A DNA stretch of 24,103 nt from an uncultured Eubacterium sp. (lineage in GTDB: Bacteria; Bacillota; Clostridia; Lachnospirales; Lachnospiraceae): the NCBI GenBank assembly GCA_910585745.1, contig CAJUFM010000045.1, forward strand, positions 1-24,103. The letters are read 5' to 3'. The position numbers and the translations under genes were made by a program. Positions 1 to 7,632 of this stretch are shown one piece after another. The notes under the pieces were generated by a model. The model was given only the letters and a program-made list of their open reading frames with translations. It was not told where the DNA came from and ran no database searches. The first letter of the stretch is position 1. Each line of letters starts with the position of its first letter.

Positions 1-428
1 GTCGGTGACAGATAGGACAGAATGAGGGCAATGGTCTGCGGGTGCTCATCCTGTATACAGTTGAGGATCTGGGACGCCTCCGTCTTCCTTATAAATTCAA
101 AAGGCCTTACCTGCAGCGAAGCAGTCAGCTTGCCCAGTACTTCCTTCGCCCGGTCTTCTCCCAGAGCTTTCTGCAGAAGATCTTTGGCATAGCCAATGCC
201 GCCCTCTGCAATATATTGCTGTGCCAGGCAGACTTCATAAAACTCATTCAAAACCTGTTCTTTCTCTGCCGGCGTCACACTTCTGGTATTCGCAATCTCC
301 AGTGTGAGCTGCTCAATCTCATCTTCTTTTAAGTGTTTAAAAATTCCTGCCGCTTTTTCTGGTCCCAGCGTAATCAGGAGTATCGCTGCCTTTTGCACAC
401 CATCTAATTCAGAAGTACTTGAACTCAT
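1..428 (-). CDS. fliG: Flagellar motor switch protein FliG (5' part only; runs off the left edge)
   Basis: FliG sits on the cytoplasmic face of the MS ring, forms the C-ring rotor with FliM and FliN, and carries the torque-generating contacts with the stator. Reading the minus strand from the ATG at 428 gives 142 uninterrupted codons to the window edge, beginning MSSSTSELDGVQKAAILL. Visible are the N-terminal FliF-binding domain (about residues 8-100, with LGPEKAAGIFKHL) and the start of the middle domain with the EHPQ motif at residues 128-131, which in the family lies at the FliM contact. The torque-carrying C-terminal domain is beyond the edge. A GGGGGT Shine-Dalgarno lies upstream. The start is 7 bases past the fliF stop, which implies translational coupling. 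An ATG at 433 gives only two codons and is not the start. The family assignment is certain. Confidence 0.95.
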   Translation of the reverse strand, partial: MSSSTSELDGVQKAAILLITLGPEKAAGIFKHLKEDEIEQLTLEIANTRSVTPAEKEQVLNEFYEVCLAQQYIAEGGIGYAKDLLQKALGEDRAKEVLGKLTASLQVRPFEFIRKTEASQILNCIQDEHPQTIALILSYLSP

Positions 429-434
429 GACATA

Positions 435-2063
435 TTACCCCCAATCTTCGTTGATCCAATTGCGGAGCAGCATAGCCACCGCCTCTGGATTTTCGTCCAC
501 AAATTTTTCTATCATTGTACGGGTCTCTGATTTTTCACCCATCTCAATCTCTTCCAGTCCCTTCTCATCTTCTCTGGTCGTTGCAAGAAGATCTTCTACT
601 GAAAGTTCTGGTTCAAGCTCTGTCACCTCTACCGGTGATGTTCCACGGATGATCACGAAGATAAGCAGTGCTCCGATCAATACTGCCAGAATGATCATCA
701 GATAATTGGTAAATCCACCTGCCAGAAGCCCCGTATCTTCTTTTGCTTCAAAGACTGGTTTTTCCTGAATCCGGATACTGATCCGGTTCTCTGCGATTCC
801 GGTAGCCGCTGCCACCAGGGGCAGAAGATCTTCCGGAGCCTCCAGTGTATTAACCTGGTTGTTCTGCTCAATATATTCGTCAAAAGAAATATCGTTCAGC
901 GCTCCCTGCTCTTCCAGAGCCTCCTCCGACACTTTGCGGTATCTGGTCAGAATGATACCTATGGAGGATTCCTCTGGCACTACAGCTCCTACTTCTCTTT
1001 TTATATTCTGCACATCTTCATTAGGAAGATAATTGTATTTATTCAAAATGGTTTCCGAATTGGTAGTTCCATTCTTTTGAAGCATATAATCAGTATCTTC
1101 CGCATTGGAATCAGTTCCCGGAGGCCCTCCGCTTCCCGACTGTCCGTTGGAGGAATACTCATAGGAGCTGGAATAGTATCCCTGATCCTGCCCCTCGCCT
1201 ACAGAATAGGTAGTGATCAGCTCTTCTACCTGGTCCATGTTAAACTTGATCGCCATACTGCTGACCTCTGCGTCATCATAACCTGCCTTTAACAGCATTT
1301 TTCTGGTACGCTCGGCAAAGGTCTGCTGAAGCTTTGATTTGTAATCGTCGATTCCCGAAACCGTTCCGCCCAGCGTATTGTCGGTCTTGGCTCCATAAAG
1401 AAGATTGCCGGTGGTGTCCACAATAACAATATTGTCGGTGGTCTTATTTCCCACTGCATTGGTGAGATAATAGGCCATCGCCGTCGCCGTCTCTCTCTCC
1501 ATCTCTTTTCCCTCTGCCAGACGAAGAGTGACGCTGACTGAAGCTTCCTTAGTCGCCGAGATAAAGGTTTTATCATCTTCCGGCCGGTCAACGATCACCG
1601 TGGCATCCTGCACCCCAGCAAAATTAAGAAGGTTCTCTTTGATAGAGGATTGAAGGGCAAGGGTGATCTTTGTGTGTTTTTCCAGGGAAGACGTAGTCAT
1701 ATCGCTCTCCAGCGCCGTCTCCCAGGTCATTTCCTTATCCACAATACCGTTTGCACCCATCACCAGAACTGCGTCGGAATAATCCGACTGCTCCACCTCA
1801 AAGGAAGTAGTTCCCGACGCATCCGTTTTCATCTTGTGGTCGATGTTCTCTCCCTCCAGTGCCTCGGAAAGTGTATTGGCAAGACTGGCATCTGAAAAAG
1901 TGGCCAGATGCGTATAAACCGGCCTTGTCATATAATAGGACAACAAAATCAAGGCAAAAAACACTGCAAGTACGACGCAGATAATAATCGTTTTTTGTCT
2001 GGTTGTATATTTGTTCCAAAATGCAACTATTTTATCCTTAATGGCGATCAGCTGATCCATCAT
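435..2063 (-). CDS. fliF: Flagellar MS-ring protein FliF
   Basis: FliF builds the membrane-embedded MS ring, the base on which the rod, C ring and export gate assemble. The product is 542 residues, usual for the family. It has an N-terminal transmembrane helix at about residues 24-45, a large periplasmic-side region (ring-building YscJ/FliF domain, about 46-220), a Ser/Gly/Tyr-rich linker near 290-320, a second transmembrane helix at about 452-472, and a C-terminal cytoplasmic tail ending RNWINEDWG that matches the FliG-binding tail of the family. Two ATGs stand in tandem; the first (2063) has the better spacing to TAGGAG. The gene sits between fliE and fliG, as in most flagellar operons. Nothing looks broken. 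Confidence 0.97.
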   Translation of the reverse strand: MMDQLIAIKDKIVAFWNKYTTRQKTIIICVVLAVFFALILLSYYMTRPVYTHLATFSDASLANTLSEALEGENIDHKMKTDASGTTSFEVEQSDYSDAVLVMGANGIVDKEMTWETALESDMTTSSLEKHTKITLALQSSIKENLLNFAGVQDATVIVDRPEDDKTFISATKEASVSVTLRLAEGKEMERETATAMAYYLTNAVGNKTTDNIVIVDTTGNLLYGAKTDNTLGGTVSGIDDYKSKLQQTFAERTRKMLLKAGYDDAEVSSMAIKFNMDQVEELITTYSVGEGQDQGYYSSSYEYSSNGQSGSGGPPGTDSNAEDTDYMLQKNGTTNSETILNKYNYLPNEDVQNIKREVGAVVPEESSIGIILTRYRKVSEEALEEQGALNDISFDEYIEQNNQVNTLEAPEDLLPLVAAATGIAENRISIRIQEKPVFEAKEDTGLLAGGFTNYLMIILAVLIGALLIFVIIRGTSPVEVTELEPELSVEDLLATTREDEKGLEEIEMGEKSETRTMIEKFVDENPEAVAMLLRNWINEDWG

Positions 2064-2120
2064 AATGTTTCCGCTCCTAACTATCTAAATTTTTTCTCCA
2101 TTCATCAGAAAGGAGTAAAA

Positions 2121-2441
2121 TCAGAACTGAAGGTTCAGTAGTGACCGGTAGGCTTCCATTGCCGTATTCTTCACCGCAACGGTGTACTGCAGTGATATGT
2201 TCGCCTTCTGCTGAGCCACCTGCAGGTCGTGCAGGCTGTCCGACTCACCCATAGCAAAACGAACCTCTTCCACCTCCGCTTTATTGGAAAGCTGATCTGT
2301 CTCACTCACAAGTTTCATGGCTGAATCAAGCAAACTATCAAAACTAGTTTTACCATGGCTGTCTTCCGTCCGATCCGTCGTGCTGCCATATCTGCTCACA
2401 GCAGACAAGCTGTCAATTCCTGAAATGCGATTCAAATCCAT
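2121..2441 (-). CDS. fliE: Flagellar hook-basal body protein FliE
   Basis: FliE is the small adaptor joining the MS ring to the proximal rod, and is among the first proteins exported through the flagellar type III gate. The product is 106 residues, the family's usual size. The C-terminal half carries the conserved FliE pattern: a SFDSLLDSAM stretch, then VRFAMGESDSLHDL, then the end with AVKNTAMEAYRSLLNLQF. A GAGAGG Shine-Dalgarno lies 8 bases before the ATG. It lies between flgC and fliF, about 57 bases upstream of fliF, as in Bacillus and Clostridia. Assigned by sequence and position. Confidence 0.95.
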   Translation of the reverse strand: MDLNRISGIDSLSAVSRYGSTTDRTEDSHGKTSFDSLLDSAMKLVSETDQLSNKAEVEEVRFAMGESDSLHDLQVAQQKANISLQYTVAVKNTAMEAYRSLLNLQF

Positions 2442-2482
2442 ACCGTTTTCCTCTCTTCTATTCTTTACTCAGTTGCTCTTTA

Positions 2483-2926
2483 TCAGGCTCCACCAATTTC
2501 CAGCGCCTTTAACGCCATACTTTTCGTGGAGTTTAGCACAGTGACGTTTGCCTCATAGGCTCTTGTCGCATCAATCAGATTCGTCATCTCTGTCACAGTA
2601 TTTACATTGGGATACATAACATAACCGTTTTCGTCGGCATCCGGATGGGAAGGATCATACACCATACGGCCCTCACCCGGATCCTCTGCGATCTCCGTCA
2701 CTTTCACACCTTTACCAGTATGTCCTGTAGCAAAACTAAGGGATTCTTCAAAAGTCGGAAAACTCTTTTCCTCAAAAACAACCATCTTTCGTTTATAGGG
2801 GTTCCCCTTCGCATCCCTGGTTGTATTTACATTCGCAATATTCTGCGAAATAACATCACTCCGTACCTGCTGGGCCGTCATGCCCGTAGCACTCATGTCC
2901 AACGCGCCAAAAACTGACATATTCAT
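2483..2926 (-). CDS. flgC: Flagellar proximal rod protein FlgC
   Basis: FlgC is a proximal-rod component of the flagellar basal body, exported and assembled with FlgB, FlgF and FlgG. The product is 145-147 residues. The N-terminal rod motif (FGALDMSATGMTAQQVRSDV followed by a SQNIANVNTT-type segment) and the C-terminal YEANVTVLNSTKSMALKALEIG helix, which coil together in rod proteins, are both present. The start is ambiguous. ATG 2926 lies one base after GGAG (but 6 bases from an upstream GGAA), whereas ATG 2920 sits 7 bases from GGAG and gives MSVFGALDM, closer to the family N-terminus; I prefer 2920. It follows flgB after 60 bases. Confidence 0.95.
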   Translation of the reverse strand: MNMSVFGALDMSATGMTAQQVRSDVISQNIANVNTTRDAKGNPYKRKMVVFEEKSFPTFEESLSFATGHTGKGVKVTEIAEDPGEGRMVYDPSHPDADENGYVMYPNVNTVTEMTNLIDATRAYEANVTVLNSTKSMALKALEIGGA

Positions 2927-2986
2927 TCTCCTTTCCTTCCTCTTTATCCACAGCCGGCTCCCGTCACTTCCGTTCTATTTTACCGG

Positions 2987-3376
2987 TTAGCTGGTTTTTA
3001 TCGCCGACTTCAGCCGGGAAAATTCCTGACTCATGGAATTCATCAATGTGTAATATTTGAGCTGGTTCTTGGCAAGCTCCACGCCTTCTGTATGTATATC
3101 AACGTTGTTGCCGTCGTACCGGTAACTCAGACTCACCTGATCGGTATATGTCGTACAGTTCAGCTCATTCAGGTCTATATTGGAAATCGTCTCATCCAGA
3201 GAATCAGTCCCTGCCACAGCGTTCGACAGATACGTCTCAAACTGTACATCCTTTCTCTTAAATCCTGGCGTATCCGCATTGGCAATATTGTTGGCTAGAA
3301 TATCATTCCTTGTCCAGCTGGCGTCCGCCGCTTTACCGAGAACATTGATGTAATTGTAAGCATTTGATAAAACCAT
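2987..3376 (-). CDS. flgB: Flagellar proximal rod protein FlgB
   Basis: FlgB is the first gene of the flagellar run and encodes a proximal-rod protein of the basal body. The product is 129 residues, normal for the family. The N-terminal rod signature NDILANNIANADTPGFKRKD is at about residues 24-43, and the C-terminal helix (VELAKNQLKYYTLMNSMSQEF) is intact. AAAGG lies 9 bases before the ATG. The gene follows codY after 156 bases. I found no convincing sigma-A or sigma-D promoter in that gap, so read-through from the codY promoter is possible. The direct codY-flgB junction is also found in Bacillus subtilis. Confidence 0.96.
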   Translation of the reverse strand: MVLSNAYNYINVLGKAADASWTRNDILANNIANADTPGFKRKDVQFETYLSNAVAGTDSLDETISNIDLNELNCTTYTDQVSLSYRYDGNNVDIHTEGVELAKNQLKYYTLMNSMSQEFSRLKSAIKTS

Positions 3377-3532
3377 ATCCTCAATCCTTTCTATTTTTAT
3401 TTAAGGACAAAACCGCAAAAGGCATTATGAAAACAAATCACAATTCCGTTTGCGACGCAAGAAATCCATTTCTTCTTTTAATATTTTCAAACCCAGCAGA
3501 CCTAATATCACAATCTTAATGCAGGTTTTGTC
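3377..3532 (-). other. codY-flgB intergenic region, no confident promoter or terminator
   Basis: This 156-base AT-rich gap separates codY from the flagellar genes. There is no G+C-rich hairpin followed by a T-run. No TTGACA/TATAAT pair with 16-18 spacing and no sigma-D-type TAAA/GCCGATAA pair is visible on the minus strand. An 11-base inverted repeat, TTGCGTCGCAA (minus strand), lies near 3451-3461; its role is unknown. Flagellar transcription may therefore be partly coupled to codY, or may use a promoter too weak to recognise by eye. Confidence 0.4.
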
Positions 3533-4315
3533 TCATATTTCTGTTTTTTTATTACAGCTGTTTTCAAATTCTGCAAATACGATATCATTGAGTATCTTGA
3601 TATGCGTTCCTTTTACTCCATAGGATTTCGTCTCAAGCACTCCCGCACTTTCCAACTTCTTTAGAGCGTTTACGATCACAGTCCTTGTGATCCCCACTTC
3701 CTTCGCAAGACGCGAAGTAACAATGGTACCCTCACCGGAATCAAGATGACAAAGAACGAACTCAGCCGCTTTTGTCTCCAAGGGCGATAAAATATGCATG
3801 ACAGATTCCACAACCTGCTGCTTGCGGTTGGCATAATCCGCCTCTTCTGCTACCGAACGCATCATCTCAAGTCCTACAACCGTAGTGCTGTACTCCGTCA
3901 AAATAATATCTTCAATGCCATATGCCTGCAGTTTCCGATATAAAAACAAAGTTCCAAGCCGTTTTCCAGCAATATACACAGGAGTGATCAGCGCCTGCAG
4001 CTCTCCTGTCTCCTCCCTGGGAATCCCCAATGTCTCAAGATTCACATTTTCTTTGGTAGATAATACCTCCAAAAATCTTTTACTCAGTTTCGCATCGATC
4101 AGCTTACCTTTCGCAGAAGGAAAACCCGACAGGACCCCTTCTTCTGCCCCCGGGGACATACCCAGGACTTTCCCCTTGCTGCTGATCACAAATACTTTGG
4201 AATCCAATAAGTCCCCCAGGACCTGACACAAATCCGTAAAAGCAACCTTTGAAACACGATTATCCCTAAGAAGCCCGTTGATTTTACGTGTTTTATCCAA
4301 TAAGTCTACACTCAT
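3533..4315 (-). CDS. codY: GTP-sensing global transcriptional regulator CodY
   Basis: CodY is a dimeric DNA-binding repressor/activator. In the family, branched-chain amino acids and (in many members) GTP activate it, and it represses nitrogen, amino-acid and often motility or virulence genes in rich conditions. The product is 260 residues, matching the family (about 259). The N-terminal GAF-type ligand domain spans about 1-155, and a winged helix-turn-helix covers about 200-250, with SRLAKEVGITRTVIVNALKK as the recognition helix region, which is very strongly conserved. The ATG at 4315 has GAGG 7 bases upstream. It lies between topA and flgB, as the Bacillus gene lies next to flgB. It has its own promoter (separate entry). 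Whether it is autoregulated is not clear from the sequence. Confidence 0.97.
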   Translation of the reverse strand: MSVDLLDKTRKINGLLRDNRVSKVAFTDLCQVLGDLLDSKVFVISSKGKVLGMSPGAEEGVLSGFPSAKGKLIDAKLSKRFLEVLSTKENVNLETLGIPREETGELQALITPVYIAGKRLGTLFLYRKLQAYGIEDIILTEYSTTVVGLEMMRSVAEEADYANRKQQVVESVMHILSPLETKAAEFVLCHLDSGEGTIVTSRLAKEVGITRTVIVNALKKLESAGVLETKSYGVKGTHIKILNDIVFAEFENSCNKKTEI

Positions 4316-4343
4316 TTCACAGCCTCACAATCAACCTTTTACA

Positions 4344-4372
4344 ATTTTAGCATATTTCAGGATAAAATTCAA
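4344..4372 (-). promoter_or_regulatory. Sigma-A-type promoter for codY
   Basis: On the minus strand TTGAAT (4372-4367) and TAAAAT (4349-4344) are separated by exactly 17 bases, and the -10 box is preceded by TG one base away (extended -10, TGCTAAAAT). The -35 box overlaps the TGA stop of topA (4371-4369). Transcription would begin near 4337, leaving a leader of about 20 bases before the codY ATG. codY, and perhaps the flagellar genes, can thus be transcribed independently of topA. Read by eye; not tested. Confidence 0.6.
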
Positions 4373-6528
4373 GTATTAACCGTTTGTTTTTCATTGTCAG
4401 AAGATGGCTTGCTTTCCGTGGAATTTGCATTCTCCTCTGTAGAAGTTGCTTTCTCTTCTGTGGAGGATGATTTCTTCTCCTCCATATATCCACAGCTGGC
4501 ATCGGCACAAACCAGTTTATTTCCTTTTTCCAGCAGCATGTTCCCACATGTGGGACAGATCTTATCTGACGGTTTCTGCCAGGTCATAACATCGCAATCC
4601 GGATAATTTTCACAGCCATAATAACGCCGGCCTTTCTGGGTCTTCTTAATAACAATCTCGCCGCCGCACTTATTACACCTGACGCCAATTTTTTCAAAAT
4701 ATGGCTTTGTATTCCGGCAGTCGGGGAACCCCGGACATGCCATAAATTTTCCGTGGGGCCCGTATTTGATTACCATATTTCTTCCACAGTTCTCGCAGAT
4801 GGTATCTGTGACCTCATCTTCAATCTTTATCTTTTCCAATGCCTGTTCCGCATGGTTCACAGCCTCTTCCAGATCCGGGTAAAAGTTCCGGATGATGCTT
4901 TTCCATTCCACGCTGCCATCTGCCACACCATCCAGAAGGGTTTCCATCGTCGCAGTAAAATTGACATCGACAATACTGGAAAAAGCGCTTTTCATAATTT
5001 CATTCACAATATCTCCCAGGTCCGAAAGATATAGATTCTTCTGTTCCTTCGCCACATACCGGCGGGAAATCAGCGTGGTGATCGTCGGCGCGTAGGTACT
5101 TGGACGGCCGATCCCCAGCTCCTCCAGCGCTTTTACCAGGGAGGCTTCCGTATAGTGTGCCGGCGGCTGAGTGAAATGCTGCTCTTTTTTTAGTTCCGCC
5201 CGGTCAAATACGGTGCCCTCCGTAACCTTATGGAGCACAGCATTCTTTTCTTCTTTGTCCTCATTATCCTGATAGACAGATAAGAATCCGGGAAATACAA
5301 TCTTGGAACCAGAACTGGTAAACCGATAATCTCCGGCATCGATCTTCACTGATGTGGTCTCATATCTGGCTGCATTCATCCGGCTCGCCACAAATCGTTT
5401 CCAGATCACCTGATAGAGACGGAACTGATCCCTGGTCAGAGAATCTTTTACCATCGCCGGTGTCAGATCTACATAAGTAGGACGAATCGCCTCGTGGGCA
5501 TCCTGAATCTTTTTATCCTCTTTTTTTATATAATTGGCAGAAATAATGTTTTCCTCACCGTAATTTTCACGGATAAATTCTTTACACTCCCTGTCTGCCT
5601 CTTCCGAGATCCGGGTGGAATCGGTACGCAGATAAGTGATAAGGCCTATGCTTCCCCGTCCCTTCACGGTGACGCCTTCGTATAACTGCTGGGCGATCCG
5701 CATCGTTTTCTGGGTGGAAAAGTTCATGTGCTTTGCCCCTTCCTGCTGAAGGGTACTCGTGGTAAAAGGAAGCGGCGGTTTTTTGGTACGCTCTCCTTTT
5801 TTGATGTCTGTCACCCGGTAAGCAGCGCCCTCTAATTGTCTTACGATACCTTCCATCTCCTGGGCAGAAATATTTTCCTGCTTTTTGGGATTGCCGTAAT
5901 ATTTTGCGATCAATGGCTTTTTGCTTCCTTTCACTGCAAAGGCAGCTTCCAGCGTCCAGTATTCCTGAGGAATAAAAGCATCGATCTCCGCCTCACGGTC
6001 CGCGATGATCCTCAGTGCCACCGACTGCACCCGTCCTGCACTGAGCCCTCTCTTTACCTTCTGCCAGAGCAGGGGGCTGATGGAATATCCCACCATCCGG
6101 TCCAGAACACGTCTCGCCTGCTGGGCATCCACCAGATCCATATCAATTTCTCTGGACTGTTTGATGGCCTGACGGACTGCATTTTTTGTAATTTCATTAA
6201 AGGTTATACGGCTCGTCTTCTTTGGATCCAGCTTTAAGGCGTGGAATAAATGCCAGGAGATCGCCTCCCCTTCCCGGTCGGGGTCCGTCGCCAGATAGAT
6301 CCGGTCCGCCTTCTTTACCTCTTTTCTCAGTGCGGCGAGAAGTTCGCCCTTTCCCCGTATGGTAATATACTTTGGTTCAAAATCATTTTCAAAGTCGACC
6401 CCCATCTGACTTTTGGGCAGATCCCTTACATGCCCGTTTGAAGCCGCCACAGTATAGCTGCTCCCTAAAAATTTTTTGATTGTTTTGGATTTGGCTGGTG
6501 ACTCCACTATAATCAAATTCTTAGCCAT
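4369..6528 (-). CDS. topA: DNA topoisomerase I (type IA)
   Basis: TopA relaxes negatively supercoiled DNA by passing a strand through a transient single-strand break. The product is 719 residues. The TOPRIM domain opens the protein (IIVESPAKSKTI, with Glu9) and carries TDPDREGE with acidic Asp82 and Asp84, which bind Mg. The catalytic tyrosine is Tyr299 in LITYLRTDSTRI. Three four-cysteine zinc ribbons follow at about 578-604, 618-645 and 658-679. An unusual Ser/Thr/Glu-rich tail of about 35 residues (685-719) ends the protein, partly built from a 7-residue repeat (separate entry). The Shine-Dalgarno AAGGGGGA overlaps the end of dprA, 15 bases upstream, so dprA and topA are probably one transcript. 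The order dprA-topA is as in Bacillus. Confidence 0.97.
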   Translation of the reverse strand: MAKNLIIVESPAKSKTIKKFLGSSYTVAASNGHVRDLPKSQMGVDFENDFEPKYITIRGKGELLAALRKEVKKADRIYLATDPDREGEAISWHLFHALKLDPKKTSRITFNEITKNAVRQAIKQSREIDMDLVDAQQARRVLDRMVGYSISPLLWQKVKRGLSAGRVQSVALRIIADREAEIDAFIPQEYWTLEAAFAVKGSKKPLIAKYYGNPKKQENISAQEMEGIVRQLEGAAYRVTDIKKGERTKKPPLPFTTSTLQQEGAKHMNFSTQKTMRIAQQLYEGVTVKGRGSIGLITYLRTDSTRISEEADRECKEFIRENYGEENIISANYIKKEDKKIQDAHEAIRPTYVDLTPAMVKDSLTRDQFRLYQVIWKRFVASRMNAARYETTSVKIDAGDYRFTSSGSKIVFPGFLSVYQDNEDKEEKNAVLHKVTEGTVFDRAELKKEQHFTQPPAHYTEASLVKALEELGIGRPSTYAPTITTLISRRYVAKEQKNLYLSDLGDIVNEIMKSAFSSIVDVNFTATMETLLDGVADGSVEWKSIIRNFYPDLEEAVNHAEQALEKIKIEDEVTDTICENCGRNMVIKYGPHGKFMACPGFPDCRNTKPYFEKIGVRCNKCGGEIVIKKTQKGRRYYGCENYPDCDVMTWQKPSDKICPTCGNMLLEKGNKLVCADASCGYMEEKKSSSTEEKATSTEENANSTESKPSSDNEKQTVNT
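4412..4474 (-). repeat. Three imperfect 21-bp tandem repeats in the topA 3' end
   Basis: Three consecutive 21-base units (4412-4432, 4433-4453, 4454-4474) match imperfectly, sharing a CTGTGGAAG-like core and a TTC end on the plus strand. They encode the heptads SSTEEKA, TSTEENA and NSTESKP in the hydrophilic tail of TopA. Unit count could vary between strains because the tail lies outside the zinc-binding and catalytic parts. Confidence 0.65.
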
Positions 6529-6543
6529 TTCAAAACATCCCCC

Positions 6544-7632
6544 TTAGATAGCATTCCTTATATAATGATGATTTCCGATCTCTTTGATCAGTCCTCCCTT
6601 GAGAAGAGACAGGATACATCCCATCACTTCGGCGGAATTCATATGGACTTCCTCTGCCAGAACAGTCAAATGTTTTGGCTCAAGACTTAAATTAGCATAC
6701 ACCATTTTTTCTCTTCTTTCAAGAATAAGTTTATTTTTTTTTAAATTTTCTGTCAGATCTTCACATACAATTCCATAATAATTCAGTATATCCTCCGGTG
6801 TAGTAACCAAAACCGCCCCTTCCCGGATCAGGTTATTACAGCCCTCACTCAAGGTATCTCCGATGCGCCCTGGGATGACAAAAACATCCTTTCCCTGATC
6901 CAGCGCCTGCTCTGCCGTTATGAGAGAACCACTCCTTTTTCTCGCCTCCACCACCAGAACTCCCTTTGACAATGCGCTGATGATGCGGTTTCGCATAGGA
7001 AAAAAGCCAGGAGCAGCCCTTGTGCCCGGCGGATACTCCGAAAGGATCCCTCCCCTTTTCAGAATGCTCTGGTAAAGCCTGGCATGTTCCGCGGGATAGC
7101 AGATCTCCGCACTGTTTCCCAATACCGCGTAAGTCCTGCCTCCTCCCTCCAGCGCTCCCTGATGTGCCCAGCCGTCGATGCCTCTCGCCATGCCGCTGAT
7201 GATCCCCACACCAGATGCCGCGAGTGCGGAAGCAAATCTTTTCGCAATTTCTCTTCCATAAACGGAACAGTCTCTTGCTCCCACCACCGCTATGCACAAC
7301 TGCTCCTGGGGCAGTTCCCCGCGGTAAAACAGACGTTTAGGCGGGTCGTAGAGATGTCGGCACAGAACAGGATATTCCGGGGAAAACCATGTGGTACACC
7401 TCATGTCCAGCCGCTCCAGTTCTTCTTTCATCTGTTCTGGACAAAAGGTTTGTCTGCTTGTCACTATATTATGAGCATCTCTGGCAGATATTCCTTTTAT
7501 TTTTTCAAGCCTTTCCTCATCGGACCGGTAGATCCGCTCCGGCGTCCCCAGCTCCGTCTCCAGCTGCAACAGCTTTCGGATACCGATGCCCGGAATACTG
7601 CAGAGCCAGAAATTATATTCCTCACCTTTCAT
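6544..7632 (-). CDS. dprA: DNA-processing protein DprA (Smf)
   Basis: DprA binds incoming single-stranded DNA and loads RecA onto it during natural transformation; it is also widespread in species not known to be competent. The product is 362 residues. A helix-hairpin-helix-like segment is at the N-terminus (SIPGIGIRKLLQLE). The Rossmann-like DprA domain covers about 110-285, with VVGARDCSVYGREIAKR, SGMARGIDGWAHQGAL and FPMRNRIISALSKGVLVVEA, all hallmark stretches. A small winged-helix end (about 305-360, KHLTVLAEEVHMNSAEVMG) follows. The start overlaps the 3' end of comM by 11 bases, so the two are translationally coupled. The pairing with comM suggests a shared role in handling foreign DNA. 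Confidence 0.96.
   Translation of the reverse strand: MKGEEYNFWLCSIPGIGIRKLLQLETELGTPERIYRSDEERLEKIKGISARDAHNIVTSRQTFCPEQMKEELERLDMRCTTWFSPEYPVLCRHLYDPPKRLFYRGELPQEQLCIAVVGARDCSVYGREIAKRFASALAASGVGIISGMARGIDGWAHQGALEGGGRTYAVLGNSAEICYPAEHARLYQSILKRGGILSEYPPGTRAAPGFFPMRNRIISALSKGVLVVEARKRSGSLITAEQALDQGKDVFVIPGRIGDTLSEGCNNLIREGAVLVTTPEDILNYYGIVCEDLTENLKKNKLILERREKMVYANLSLEPKHLTVLAEEVHMNSAEVMGCILSLLKGGLIKEIGNHHYIRNAI

Noticed and set aside
4344..4372. Possible CodY box (AATTTTCWGAAAATT) over the codY promoter
   Set aside because: Best alignment has about six mismatches out of fifteen, no better than expected in AT-rich DNA; autoregulation cannot be claimed.
4979..4993. Palindrome AAAAGCGCTTTT resembling a catabolite-repression (cre) site
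   Set aside because: It lies deep inside the topA coding region (codons for KSAFSS), far from any promoter, and fits the encoded sequence; chance is the simplest explanation.
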